From: Polytrichum commune
Lineage: Eukaryota; Streptophyta; Polytrichopsida; Polytrichales; Polytrichaceae
NCBI GenBank assembly: GCA_950295325.1
Contig: OX485809.1
Location: 39,775,081-39,839,080 of the forward strand
Direction: 5' to 3'
DNA: 64,000 nt
In this document: positions 12,301 through 24,737 of the stretch, in pieces
Position numbering within the stretch: the stretch's first letter is position 1
How the letters are laid out: each line of letters begins with the position of its first letter
The notes under the pieces: generated by a model
Database searches by the model: none
The model's input: the letters and a program-made list of their open reading frames with translations, nothing else
What the model was told of the DNA's origin: nothing
Made by a program: the position numbers and the translations under genes

Positions 12301-15300
12301 GAAAGTGAAGTTGAATGGGAGGACGGGAGTGGTGCAGTGGCAGTAGCAGGAGCTGGGATTGCTGCTGCTGATCCAGGTACGTTTATGACTTCGTGCTTTA
12401 CGTCCATACCAAGTCAGATTCTTGATGTATGTTGGCCTTGACTTCATATGCAAGCTGTTTGAATGCTGAAAGCCTGAAGCTCATGGATACCATGCTGTAT
12501 CAACAGTGTTTGTGTTTACTTCATTCTGAGAAATGCTCCCCAATTTATGGTGTTCTAAAGCTCACAATGGTCAATCTGCAGGTCTGTTCTTAACTGAAGA
12601 GGATGCTGAACTCCAAGAAGCAATTCGTCGAAGTTTAGATGATGTTGGTTCTTGGAGGGCACCAGTAAGACCTCTTCCTCAGCTAGTGATCCGGGAACCA
12701 ATGGAGAATGTCAGAGAAAGAAGTGGTTCTTTGGAAATCCCTGGCGTAGGACCTACTACAGGGGAGGAATTTCAACCTCTTAATGGTGTTGAGAAGGTTA
12801 CGGATGTGGATTCTGAAGAAGCTCGCCTAGCACGTGAGCGAGCAAGAAAGGGAAAAGCTGTGGCTGGAGAAACTCTTATCTCTCCTCTACCAGTGAGAAA
12901 AGCTGTGCTTCAAGCTGGACTTGAAGCAGAAGGCCCATATCAAGAATACTTGAAAGGGAAATGCATATGTGAGAATGATGGTACACCTGGAGGGAGGGAA
13001 AATGGGAATGAACATCTAGGACTGGTTCAAAAGGGCACGACACTTGTTTCTTCATTGCTTTCTGAAGGGCTTGTTTCTGAAGATCAAGCACACGAAGGAA
13101 AGGAGAACTGTCCACCCTCCAGTGTGGGTGCTGCGATAACTCATAGATTTGGGGTTGAAGATGCTAGGCCTCTTAATAGAGAAACCAGGAGAAGTTCACA
13201 AGAGATCTCAAACAGCGATGCAAGGATACATGGTTCACTGACTCATCCGACTAGGGATTTTGAGGAAGCTGGTACAATTGCTGAGAGGCCAGCAGTGCCT
13301 AGTGAAGTGTGGAGACAGGAGCAAGTAGATCGGGCTGTCCACACCAGTGTTGAGAGAAGTACAACTCAAAACGTACCCCTCAAAGAAGCAAATTCAATGC
13401 TTTTATCTGGAATGGCACCGAGGATTGAAGACACTGACTCCACTAATAAGAAAACTGGAGTGCTAGAGACACAGAACGATTTTGATGGGTCTAGAGATGT
13501 ACAACTGAGGGGTCACAATCCTGATAAGAATGTTGAGGGGTTGAATGTAGTTCCAGAGCATGTTGCCTCTAATCCCCAAAATTTACTTGTTGCTGAGGAT
13601 ATTTTGAAAGATGCTGAAGAGATGGATCTGGCAAAAGAGAGACATGAGATGCTAAATTATGAGGCAAAGTTGTTGGTGGAGCGAGAAGCACTTGCAAGAG
13701 AGGAAGCTGAATTGCAAGCTGCACTTCAGGAGGAGCAGGAAGAACTCCGAGCAGGAATTGAGAAAGAGCGTGAGCTCTTGTTTCAAGAAGAAATTGAGCT
13801 CCGGGAAGTGCAAAAGAAGAATGAGCGCAATGCAGATTCGGTAACTGGGGAGATGTTTGCAGAGTGTCAGGTACTCATTGCATAATCAAACTACAAAGAT
13901 GAAACTACAGAATGTCCACTGTGACAAAAGAACGACACAAGTAAAACATGATTTTTCTACCCAGTATACACAAGTATGAAAGGCATAGGTGTGTGTGATT
14001 AAGTCTTCATATGAGATGAAAGTTACTTTTTCATGATCTGGACAGGTCCTTGAATACCTTATCTAGAAAAGGTGGATGCTTTGGGTAGATTTGAAGTGTA
14101 TTTCGCCTTTTAAGATTTAAGAGTGGTGTCAGAAGCATATTGTTTGTTTCCTTATTAGCATGAAGCACGTTGGAGGGGCCTCTCTCCTCTTTACAGCTGT
14201 AATCAAGTGTTCAAAGCATGAAACTTAAACTTAACATGAGTTGATGGCAGGAACTCCTACAAATGTTTGGATTGCCATATATTATTGCTCCTATGGAAGC
14301 AGAGGCACAGTGCGCTTATATGAATACGGCGGAATTAGTTGATGGTGTTGTAACAGATGATTGTGATGTTTTCCTCTTCGGGGGCCGCAATGTCTACAAG
14401 AATATATTTGATGATCGAAAATATGTGGAGACATACTACATGAAGGTAATTGTTCTTTTGAATTGTATTTCTGAGTGGGATATGTCTTTTTGACGTTTTG
14501 GTGAATGGGTCTATGGAATTCCAAGTCATTTCTTTCAGATATTTAATCTGCTAAACTTGGGTGATATCCTCAGGATGTTGAGACGGAGATGGGTATGAGT
14601 CGAGAGAAGTTGATACGAATGGCGTTGCTTCTTGGGAGTGATTACACTGAAGGCATTAGGTTTGTTCCTCAAAGACTATATTATCCTCAATTGGATAGGT
14701 GCACATATCAGCTTCTCTTCCACATTCAAGAGGGATGATCACATAATATCTTCCATGTTTATATCTAAGAATCCTTAATCGTCATGAATTTTTCAGGCTT
14801 TCAAACATAACTCAAGTGGTTTTTTGTTACTTTCTTAATGCAGGAACTGAGATTTAAAACCTGCAGGGTAGATTATGAATGTGATGATTTTGTAGATTAG
14901 AAATGCACCTGTTCTTTGCTCAGTTTCTTGAATTTCTTGTGATCTGTTTGTGTTTGAGCAGTGGCATAGGCATAGTGAATGCCATCGAGATTGTGAATGC
15001 ATTTGATGAGCCAGACGGGCTTAGCATCTTTAAGCAGATGGTGGAGTCTCCAGACTATTCACTTCCTGGTCTTCAAGGTCTGGGGTATGAAATGAAAGGT
15101 AGACGTGGCAAACAAACAAACAAAGGCAAATCTGGAATGGAGAAGATGGTTGAGAATGACAATGATGATGGGGGTACTGACATTGGGCCTGAGAATGATG
15201 TTGAAGATGCTGACATCAAACTCCGCCGACAAGTCTTCATGGAGAAGCATGTAAGTTTGAGATGAATTCTTAGATACACCACAACACTTGGAACCTTTTG

Positions 15301-18300
15301 AAGTCAATCTGATCTTAAATATTGAGCTATTAGGTGTTCAGTGACTTGATATTGAGTGCATCTGGACAAAGTAGAACATTATTCACCCCTGTAAGTGTTG
15401 AGGTGCCTGCAGAGGCATGTCTTATAATGGAATGTTTGTAACTAATTGCTTTCATATTCTGAGATCTGTGTCTGAAATGAATAGTTTTGGTTGCGTAGAG
15501 AGCTGTCAGCAAAAACTGGATGATCCCAGATTCTTTTCCAAGTGATGCAGTTGTGGCAGCATATGCAAACCCTCAAGTAGATAACTCAACAGATCCCTTC
15601 ACATGGGGTCGCCCAGATCTTGAGGCTCTTCGAAAGTAAGTGAATCCGACCTACCAGTCCAGAATTCTGAAACCCCTTCCATTCCTTTGCTCTTCCTTGT
15701 AATTTTTGCAGTTACATATGTGTAGGATTTTTATTTTATTTTATTTTTATTGAAAATAAAAATAAAAATAATCTCTACTTATTTGAGGTGAACACTAACA
15801 TGAGCTGTGTGCAGGTTTTGTTATGAACGATTTGCATGGCCAAAAGCCAAAGCAGATGATCTTTTATTACCTGTGTTGAAAGAGTATGACCGACGAGAGG
15901 TAAGCTGAATATCATGTGTCTTAGCTTAGAGAGTTCAAATTATTAGAAAACTTCTATTGAGTTGTTTGTAAGTCTAAGCTTGGTTGTAATTACTGTTGCA
16001 CATATTGCAAGATAATGAGTTAACAGTTCCATGTCTTCTTACCTGAAGACATTATGAGTTTTAGGGGAATATCAACCTGTTTCTTAGATGGTTGTGAATG
16101 CCAACTTTCTGGTTAAATTGGCAAGAATATGTGTGAAGCTACACAGTTGTTCAACCTAATGTAGTTGCTGGGTTTCTCTCATGTATTCATCTAGTTGTTG
16201 GCCAGCTTCACCAACACTTGTTGAAAGTCTTCAAGTGGACAATTGTGGCCTAGTGATCGATTTCAGTTGTCAGCGGTACCCAAAAGAGTCTTCTGTTGCA
16301 AGTCCAAATTTTAAAACTGCATGCCACTTACTATGACAAGGCTGTCACTAAGTCAAATCTATGTTTAAGTTACTAAAAGTTTACTTGCATTTGCAATCAA
16401 GTTTAGTTTGTTTCAGATGCTTCAGTCTTTGGGCTATTCTTACTGGTTATTTTGAAACATTTCAGACTCAACTTCGAATAGACGCCTTTTACTCCTTCAA
16501 TCAGAGATTTGCCAAAGTCCGGAGTGCTCGAATTCAAAAGGCTTTGCAAGGAACTACAGGTCGCCAGTTGTCTAATGAGCTGCTGGATGTTCCCTCTCAA
16601 GGACAAAGTCCACCAGCAAAGAAACCAAAGAAGAAGAGTAACAAAGAGGCAACCTCAGCAGAAACAAAGTCGTCTGAGCTGCTTGTGGAGAATGGAGGGG
16701 ATTCAAAAGTTGAGAAAGGAATGGGGAGAGGCACAATCCGTGGTAGAGGCACAAGCCGCAGTAGAGGCACAAGCCGTGGTAGAGGAGGTCGACAAACTGG
16801 CCAAAGAGGAAGTGTTGGTACTGTTTCAGTTGACAGTCAATCTGTGGAAGACGGAAAGCTTGATGAGAGCCAAGGTGATTTTCACAATCATGTCACCTTT
16901 ATATTGGAGTTGTAAAGTCTACAAGAGAGTGGACATTTTTTTAGTTGATGGAAATTTCTTATAAGTTTGGGACAATTTCTTATAAGTTCTCATTGTAAAT
17001 ACAGTTGCATGATTAAAGGATCTCGTATATCAAATTATTCATATCTGTTTTTGCTGTTCTTTTCCTTTAACAAAGTCAGAAACATGCTTGGCAAATTGTA
17101 TGGAGAATGCAGGTGTGGAAGCTGATGGTCTCAGCCAAGGATATGGAAGGAGCAAGCTCAAGAGGAATGGAAGAGGGAGAGGTAGGGGAAGAGGACGAGG
17201 TAGAAGTTCCAGTGGGACAATTCAAGGTAAAGATGAAACTTCATCTAGTGGAAGTGCGAGTGAGGATGGAGCACCTGAGGTTCTGGAAAGAGCAGGTGCA
17301 TCAAAGAGGAAGGCAGACAACCAACTTCTGTTTCTGCGGAGGGTAAGTTTTTATACTTGAGTCATGACACATCCATCAGATTTCTTATTGGTGGTGTGTG
17401 ATGTGTGTATCCTTTACTAGTACCCTTGTGTGATAGTGTACCAGGAATTAAACATCCCACTATGTAAAAGATGGCCTTTGACAAAGGTAGCAATATGAAA
17501 CTGGCCTTTTGTTGAATAGCCTCCTACATTAAACGGTTTCTAGCAATTTACATCCTAGGGGTTATTTTAGTTATTTATTTATTTATGGATGGTACTCGTC
17601 AATACATAAATACTGATATTGTTGGTTGTTCCTTCCTTTTGTAATTACACCCAGCTTTATTTATGAAAAGGAACCTCTGCAGCTGCATCTGAAATTCTGT
17701 AGCCTTCTCTGGTTCTTCCCTCTGTCTGGATCAAAACTTTACGTGTTCTGTAGCTTGTATGGACAACACTTGAGTAAGGTGCAATCAACGCCCCAATTGA
17801 CAGCATATTTTCGTTTTAAATTTTTTGCAGTCTAGTAGAGCACGGACACGAGCCAATTACAATGAGCCTGAAGGCTCTGATGACAGAGAACACGATGGGT
17901 CAAGTGATGGAGGAAGTGGTGATGGGAGGAGTCTAGCTGACATGTTGGAAAGAAATGGTTCTAAGAAGTCAAGCCAAGTCTCTGTAGATCCTGTTATCAC
18001 CGAGACTCGGACACATCAGAGGACCCCATTGCTCATTGCTAAAACAGAGGTCCTGGATAGTATTCCTGATGTTAGGGTTGGCGTACAACCTAGCAGTACT
18101 GGGATCTACACCAGTGGCGGAAATTTTCGAGTCTGCAACAGTGATGAAGAACTAGATACCACTGACAGAAGTTTTGAATCACCTTCCATTTTCCATCACA
18201 GTACTTCTGTAAGAGGTGATGAAGTAGACACAGCAGCAGAGATACAACAGAGGCTGGAACCACCTGAGTATCTCTTCACAGGTGGTGGATTTTGTGTATC

Positions 18301-18649
18301 TGATGAAGAAAATGTTTTGCCATCCCTAGAACACAGTCGAGAGCAGGACAATGACAACGGTGAATGTAGAGGAGTTGGTGCATTTGACGAGAGTGATCTG
18401 AACATGGAATCCAATGGTCAGGTCGATTCTGTCCAGCATGTGGGGGACCCTCTTGTTACACCAGCTCTCAGCCTCAATGAGACAAACTCAAGAGTGGAGA
18501 TGGAGACTCAATCTACTAGTGCAGAGCCAGTCCAGGTACCAGATCCTGTTGGTGATATCAGCATATCTGAGCAAAATGTAGCTAGAGTGGATACAGGTCT
18601 CCGGGTGATGCCAATGCTTCGCAGGAAAAGACCCCCTAAAGTTCCCTGA
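7303..18649 (+). CDS. UVH3: XPG/RAD2-family repair endonuclease (UVH3/ERCC5 orthologue)
   Basis: Structure-specific nuclease that makes the 3' incision in nucleotide excision repair, in the nucleus. Coding exons: 7303-7390, 7755-8005, 8375-8595, 8720-8864, 9215-9292, 9686-9739, 10014-10198, 10516-10629, 10851-12376, 12582-13870, 14251-14445, 14574-14659, 14962-15250, 15499-15635, 15815-15899, 16466-16874, 17113-17342, 17831-18649. They sum to 6201 nt (2066 residues plus stop), all introns are GT-AG and all phases join. The N-domain starts [12 protein letters not shown], with D30 and D77. The I-region has E1333, E1335, D1354, D1356 and D1405, each exactly 544 beyond human E789, E791, D810, D812 and D861. 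A helix-hairpin-helix follows ([14 protein letters not shown]). Three UIM-like helices lie in the spacer near residues 700, 820 and 900 (core AIQQSL, AIEKSL, AIRRSL). The tail has basic RGRG runs. The spacer is much longer than in human XPG. The start is fixed by homology and an upstream in-frame stop. Exon boundaries are read by eye. Confidence 0.95.
9330..9379. repeat. (TCTA)n then (TA)n microsatellite in an XPG intron
   Basis: Tetranucleotide run followed by TA repeats. It lies in the intron between coding exons 9215-9292 and 9686-9739, so length variation would not affect the protein. Confidence 0.95.
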
Positions 18650-19305
18650 ACTATGTCTTTTTTTTAAATGTACAGGCATTATCAAGTGTACACTAAGAGT
18701 TGCAGTTAATCAGTGTGTCTCAACCTGCTCCTCAACAGAGTGGGTTGGTCCAAGTCTTAGGGTTGTTCAAGTTATGATTGGATGAAAATGATGCATATTT
18801 TTTCATGTGCTGAAAAATGTGCAAGACTTGGTCAGTCATTGGCATTCAAGAATAGTCCCCAAATATACATGCCCACAGGTGTGATGGTCTATCCAACTGA
18901 CATTCATAACCATTTGGAGACATTTCTTTGCCATATTGGAAAAGAAAACTCCAGAGAGGATGAAGTAGGTATGCAAGTTCCCATTTATTCTGGTGCATTT
19001 GGTAGATCGTGATGCTTGTCATTAGATGTGTAATGTTAATTGTTGGTCATTAGATGTGCAGTGTTTGTTGACAGGTCAGAAAAGATTTGTCGTTGCAACT
19101 TGGCTTGCCTTGTGCATTGCATCCCGTGTGAACTCCTTGAAAGTGCAATGCATTGATGTCAAATTCAGTCATCTGCTTAATTACTATCTTCTTGATGCCA
19201 GTGGTAACTTACAGGCCGCCCACACATACTGGTGGTGGGCAGCAGTGAACATGCGAACTCCATTCACTGCCGCCAGTAAGTGTGGGCGAGAACCAGGGAG
19301 AACTG
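18650..19305 (+). other. 3' flank of the XPG-like gene
   Basis: It includes the presumed 3' UTR just after the TGA at 18647-18649. No further coding region is supported. GCCCACAC near 19219 and GTGTGGGC near 19280 form a short inverted pair. Confidence 0.4.
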
Positions 19306-19308
19306 GTG

Positions 19309-19760
19309 GTTAGTTACAGATGAACTGATTGATTTTGAGAAATAACCCGCTTAAAAGTTTGAGACTTCAGGAGAATTTGGCACCTAAAGTCACAGAGATG
19401 CACTGGTTGATTTTGAGAAATAACCCGGTTTAAGTTCGAGACCTCACGGTAATTTGGTACTATAAGTTACAAAGATGCACTGGTTGATTTTGAGAAATAA
19501 CCTGGTTGAAGTTTGAGACCTCACGATAATTTGGTACTTTAAGTTACAAAGATGCACTGGTTGATTTTGAGAAATAAACCAGTTGAGGTTCGAGACTTCA
19601 CGATGATTTTGTACTTTAAGTTACAAAGATGAACCGGTGAGTTTCAGAAATAACCCGGTTGAAGTTTGAGACGTCACGATAATTTTGTACCTTAAGTTCC
19701 AAATATGAACTGGTGAATTTGAGAAATAACCCGGTTGAACAAGACCTCACAAAACTTATC
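19309..19760. repeat. Tandem array of about six 77-bp units
   Basis: Each unit reads roughly TGGTTGATTTTGAGAAATAA, then CCCGGTTGAAGTTTGAGAC, then TCACGATAATTTGGTAC and AAGTTACAAAGATG. Unit starts fall near 19318, 19398, 19475, 19552, 19629 and 19706. The unit is the terminal sequence of the AACCGG-type element at 21391-21803, so this looks like a terminus amplified in tandem. Confidence 0.85.
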
Positions 19761-19894
19761 AAGCGTTCTAGAGGAATATAGAGAATATAAATTAATAATG
19801 AAAAAACTGAAAGTTCAAGCAACATGTAACCAATCGGACTTTGAAAGAATAGAATTTTAACCGATCATGCCAAAAAAATCTCCATGGACAATTA

Positions 19895-20110
19895 GTCAAA
19901 TATGATATTTAGTGTGACTTACTATTTGGACTTACAAGGTGCTATATCCTTTTGTTAATGAAATATTTTTTTACCAAGTAAAGTTGTCAATGTTTTATAA
20001 TGTCCAAACTATCAATTTAACATTTGTTGGCAAAATATGAGATGTACAGTAAATAGCATTGCATGATTCCACATAGTAAGCTTTGCCTAAATATCATATT
20101 CAGTGTAGTT
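19895..20110. repeat. Dispersed repeat D, copy 1
   Basis: It shares TTACCAAGTAAAG, TATAATGTCCAAAC, CATTTGTTGGCAAAA and a terminal TAGTAAG with 42690-42845, and more weakly with 43870-44035. The last two end GTGACACTAA. Probably an old MITE. No target duplication is identifiable. Confidence 0.5.
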
Positions 20111-20164
20111 ATAGAGAGATATGAATTCGTGGCCTCTATGTAGACTCACTCATTGCGAAGGTGA

Positions 20165-20332
20165 AAACGTAGTGATTTATCTCGCTTGAAATTATCTAGA
20201 AGTGAGAAATTATCTTGCTCGATATTATGTAGTAGTGCGGAATTATCTCACTCGAAATTATCTAATAGTGTGAAATTATCTCGCTCGAGATTTTCTTATA
20301 GTACGAAACTATCCGGCGTGTGAAATTACCGA
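20165..20332. repeat. Short tandem repeat, about four 42-bp units
   Basis: The units carry ATTATCTCGCTCGAAATTAT followed by CTAGTAGTGTGAA-like sequence, degenerate but regular. From 20346 to 21390 I see only short frames and no convincing gene. Confidence 0.7.
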
Positions 20333-21390
20333 TTGCAGCAGAGAACGAGTGAGTGACAGGACCAATGCGACCAATCGTTGCCGCTGCTATAAGGCTATTA
20401 GAAAGTTCAACCCTAGTGGTGGGAGTCGCCGATTGGCCTCCCCACCAGTAGGTGTGGGGAGGCTATTAGTTGATGGAGGTTCAAGCTTCCAGCCAATCTG
20501 CTTTGACACTCCATTTGTATACTTGCAACCATGGTTGATGATTATAAATTGATCATATCTACTAATCTTTTCTATATTAATCAGACCAAAAGTGTCCACA
20601 GTGGTGAGAAGGTAGGACAATCAAGCTGAAATGAGAAAGACCATTCGTGCCAACAAATGCTCCAGAGAGGAGGAACCTCTAAACAAGCCCACATATTTTC
20701 TTTTCCCCATTGCTCAATAAAGCTCACTGGCTGTACACACTGGGAATGAGCATTGCCGATCTTGAGAGTTCCTAGTACAGAGTCTTGTACCGAGCACGAA
20801 TGCCACATTGCTTGGTGGACAAATTTAGGTCCAACTCCCAAAGTAAGCAAGTCACCCACTTCGAGAGCAATTTGCTTCATTGAAGAGGAATATGGGCCCC
20901 AGCTTGTTCCCCGAAGGTAAGCAGGCCTTCAATGGCCACATTTAACTTTGCTCTGCATGCACTTCTCCCAGGATGCAAAACACGCAATTAGTGCATGATG
21001 ATTGCCAATTCGATATCATGTCTGTACTAGCCATTTTCCTCAAGATTTTCGGAGCTCGTATGCATATCTGATTCATTATCAAAGTGAAGATTCTCAAGCT
21101 TACCAACTGGTTCTTCTCCCCACGTATGTTGATATTTGAGCCCAGAATGGTGAGGAAAGTTTGAGCACATAGTCTAATCTCGTCTTAAACACGTGTCTTT
21201 TTGGTGTCCATCCTTAGATCACACACCAGTCAAGTAATTACTGTCTGATAATTACTAGGCACTGTGACAGACTGGACAGAGAATTAGGCGGCATCAATTA
21301 ACTTTGTGCATGTGTGTTTCTATGGATTGAAGATTCACAGTTTTCTGATTCTAGCTCCCACCATCGATGAAGTGGGAGAACGGACCGCTG

Positions 21391-21803
21391 GTTACAGATG
21401 AACCGGTTGAGTTTGAGAAATAACCACCTGAAGTTCAAGACTTCAGGAAATTCTACTGATCATTTTTTAGGAATCTATAGAATATACCTCAAATAAGTAA
21501 AGAGAAACCGAAGGATGTCGTCAACATGTAACCGGTTGGAGTTGGAAACACTAGGATCTTGACCGATTGTGCCCAAAAATCTCCCTGGACCAGTGATACA
21601 GGAGATGTTTGGGCATAATCGGTGGAGATCCATGTGTTTGCAAGTCCAACCAGTTGCATGTTGACATCCTTTGGTTTTCCTTTATTAAATTGGGGCATAT
21701 TCTTCTATAAATTCCTCTAAAATGATCAATAATTTTCTTGCAGTCTTGAACTTGAACCGGTCAGTTCTCAAACTCAACCGTTTCATCTGTAACTAACTGC
21801 CGG
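21391..21803. mobile_element. AACCGG-type foldback or MITE element, complete copy
   Basis: The left terminus GTTACAGATGAACCGGTTGA extends inward as GTTTGAGAAATAACC. It is matched in reverse at the right end (CTCAAACTCAACC then CATCTGTAAC). The imperfect inverted ends are roughly 85-90 bp, including an internal GATCATTTT / AAAATGATC pair. About 410 bp, no coding content. Relatives: 2775-2985, 44480-44575 and the tandem array at 19309-19760. Confidence 0.75.
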
Positions 21804-22578
21804 TTCTCCCCGATCATAGCCCTGGACACTGCCCACCGTAAAGACACAGATGGTGTGGAGATGTACAATGTACTTGTATCATATTTTGTGTGTGTTTAAA
21901 GACAGTCCCGTATCCCAATAAATCCCACCCTTCCACGCGGATTATGCTTTTCATAGTGGTAATTAAACTGGGGATGACTTAACTTACTCCATCCTGATGT
22001 GACATAACTTAAGGGAGTGCTTTTGCATCTTGACTCCCGCATGAGGTTCTACATTTCTGTGTTTTGGGCTTCCAACGCAATTGCCACACAAATTGATAAG
22101 AATTGACTCCCATGTGCACATTTGGCTTTAAATATTTTTGAGTCAATCCGTATGCTCATCTCACTCATAAAATGCATATATTTCATAAATTTTCATTGCC
22201 CACTAATTTGGCATTTCCTCTCTAAATTCTTTTGACCTTATAAAATGATCATATATGTCCTCCCCCCCTCTTCCTCCCAAACTCCTCTGGAGCCATCTCT
22301 TTTTGTTGTATGTTCTTAGATCTACACTCAACCATTCACCACTCAAAATATAGGTGTCTGATTCAAATGAGTAATTTAGTAGGTTTTCTTACCTTAAAAT
22401 TTTGTATTTTATTCTTTGTTCTTCATAGCAACTGAGAATCACTTGTTTTATTTTTTATTTTTTCCAAAGCTTTACAATAATGATTTTTTATTTTTAAACT
22501 AGTTAGTCCATCAACATGGTGGCTCCACATGGTGAGTACATACGAAGATTACTTAAGCAACAAGATATCTACATTGAT

Positions 22579-22796
22579 ACGTGCAATTAGATTGCTTCCG
22601 CAATCAGATTGCATCTTTACCCCATTGCAAATTACCTTTGGTCAAAACCATAACACAAAAACTTTCAACTATGTGTATTCATCAATTAAAAAGAACCACA
22701 ATAACAAAAATTCTTGCATTTTGTTACCATGTTAATAAATGTTCAAAATAATGTGGATTATGGCTGAAATTAGTGTGAGGCAACCTAAGTGCACAT
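22579..22796. mobile_element. Repeat family G, copy 1
   Basis: The inner ends GTGCAATTAGATTGC and, in reverse, ATGTGCACTTAGGTTGCC are inverted. The interior (CTTTACCC, CAAAAACTTT, TATTCATC) matches 52704-52902 inside the last intron of the transporter gene. Confidence 0.55.
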
Positions 22797-23149
22797 AGTA
22801 TCACTTTACAACATGCCTTTGGTGTTAAAGAATTATTATTATTATTATAAAATTTAAAAAATCAGTGATCCAGAGGAGTGAGTTGCTCCAACTGCTCGCC
22901 CTAACTTTGTAGTGATCGTTCATGTTGCTTAGCTCCTGTTTTCCATTGTCAAAATCATAGCTTCGACATTCACTAGCCTACTTATCCAACGCCTTTTGTG
23001 ACGTCATCGTAATTAACGGGCCTCCTCGAGACTGTAGTCACATCATCTCTCATCTCAATAATTGTTCATTCTATTGTTATTATACCCTATGCTTGAGCTT
23101 CCAGATTTCGTGTTCCTTGACAGACTGTTGAGCCTAGGATGATTACCGT

Positions 23150-24240
23150 ATTTTGAGCATGCATCTGATCTCATTTAAACATGTGTATCATGGGTGTCAA
23201 TTTTAGATCCACGCCTAACCACAAACCGTTCAAAGACAGGTGACTATGTTATTATTATTAGTGTGTTTGATTCAGGCACGCCTAATGTAATTGTCCATTC
23301 TATTGGAATTATACTATGCTTGAGCTTTCAGATTTCGTGCTCCTTGATAACTAAGGTAGAAATACCATAACCTGTGAAAAGGAGGTCATTCACATTGAAG
23401 ATCTAGTCTGACAATCATGAAGATAATTTTCCAAGATAGACGAGAAGGAGTCATGGTGAATGCAAGTTGTTTCATATTTTTCTGCCCTATACAATAAATG
23501 TTACAATTTTTCAAAGTGGAAAGTTGTCCAACCCCCTACTCGTTCACTAGATTTCCCCTACACCGAACATGGTAATCCGCATTTCCATATAGAACATCGC
23601 CTAAATCGGTTACCTCATGAGTACATCAACACTTGACTCCCATTGGCTACACTAGGTGTGCAAGCATTGAAGTTGTTGCCGAGCCATGATCCGTTTTAGA
23701 AATAGCACATGACGGTGGTCTAGTGCACGGCTAGAGGGTGGTTAATGGGTTATGGTATTTCTACCTTAGTACCACATTAGGAGGTTTTTTTTTTAATTCA
23801 CGTTTGATCCGAGCGAGGCAAGATGTCCCTTACTTGAGCAGTCTCCACATTATTTCAGAACCCCCCCCCCCCAATAACCAACCAACCAAATATGAATAGC
23901 ATATTTTGAACCTCGAATGAATAGCATATTTTGAGAAAGTAGGCCAGTCTCAATTAAACACACTTCATATTGATGTCAATTCTTAGATTCACACCCATCC
24001 ATATACTACTCAAATATAGGTGTCCATATTATTATTGTGTTCAATTTAGGCATGTCTAAGTACTACCATAAGCGTTCATTTTATTGAAATTATATTATGC
24101 TCAACAAGCTTCTCGATTTTGTGTTCCTTGAGAGTACCATATTAGGAGGTTTTCTATTACGTTCAATCTGAATTGAGGTGAGTTGCGAATTACTTAAGCA
24201 ATCTCCACATGACTCCAAAGCTTATATTGTCTTAGAGCAT
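23150..24240 (+). repeat. Two tandem repeat units, one split by an insertion
   Basis: Unit 1 (23150-23349 plus 23771-23927) and unit 2 (23928-24240) share TTTTGAG, a stretch ending GTGTCAATTTTAGATCCAC, GGCA(C/T)G(C/T)CTAA, a TTATACTATGCTTGAGCTT block, CGTG(T/C)TCCTTGA, TTAGGAGGTTTT and CAATCTCCACAT. Unit 1 is interrupted by the inverted-repeat element at 23350-23770. An older relative of the first part lies near 22960-23120. No gene is seen. Confidence 0.65.
23350..23770. mobile_element. Inverted-repeat element inserted in a tandem repeat unit
   Basis: The 22-bp perfect inverted ends start CTAAGGTAGAAATACC at 23351-23372 and are mirrored at 23748-23769; adding the outer A/T pair gives 23 bp. 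The uninterrupted sister repeat near 24110 reads CTTGAGAGTACCATATTAGG, where this copy has CTTGATA, the element, then TACCACATTAGG. TA on both sides suggests a Tc1/mariner-type target. About 420 bp, non-coding. Confidence 0.75.
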
Positions 24241-24372
24241 GTTCACTAGTTCTCCATATGATGCCCTAGAATGAAAAAGTGACGGGTTTAGCATGCGATT
24301 TGGACCCACGCATCACGCCTAACCGCTATAATTATGTCAGTGATGCCTTGAAACCCCTCATGGGCCAGAATA

Positions 24373-24650
24373 GCTTGGGTAAAATGTGGCCCAACTTTCA
24401 ACTCCTTTATAAGAGAACCAACTATCAATACCTCACATTCTTTGACCAAATAAAATCTTCGCTTCACCTATTCTTATGCAAAACCTTGTGTATTATGTGA
24501 TAATGATTTTGATTGTGGGATCCACAGTTTATGAAGCTCATATAGAGTGAAAATGTGGGACATATAATGAGACTAGTCCCCTTTAAAATATTGGTACCTG
24601 ATTTAGCACCCTTTTGTGTTGGGTTTTGGTGTAGAGCGTGTGACTGTGCT
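24373..24650 (+). repeat. Dispersed repeat F, copy 1
   Basis: It shares CTTTATAAGAGAA, ATCAATACCTCA, ACCAAATAAAATCTT, GTGTATTAT, ACATATAATGAGACTA and AGCACCCTTTTGTGTT with 54961-55233 and, inverted, with 56007-56265. Non-coding. Confidence 0.7.
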
Positions 24651-24737
24651 TTTATGCTAACCCTCAAATATTTAGTACTATACATTACTACTACTAATAT
24701 CATAATGTAGGGAACATCCATTGCAAGTTACAACTTA

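Noticed and set aside
10837-12441. A separate 534-residue gene starting MLQNRDGT
   Set aside because: It is exon 9 of the XPG-like gene with intron read-through at both ends.
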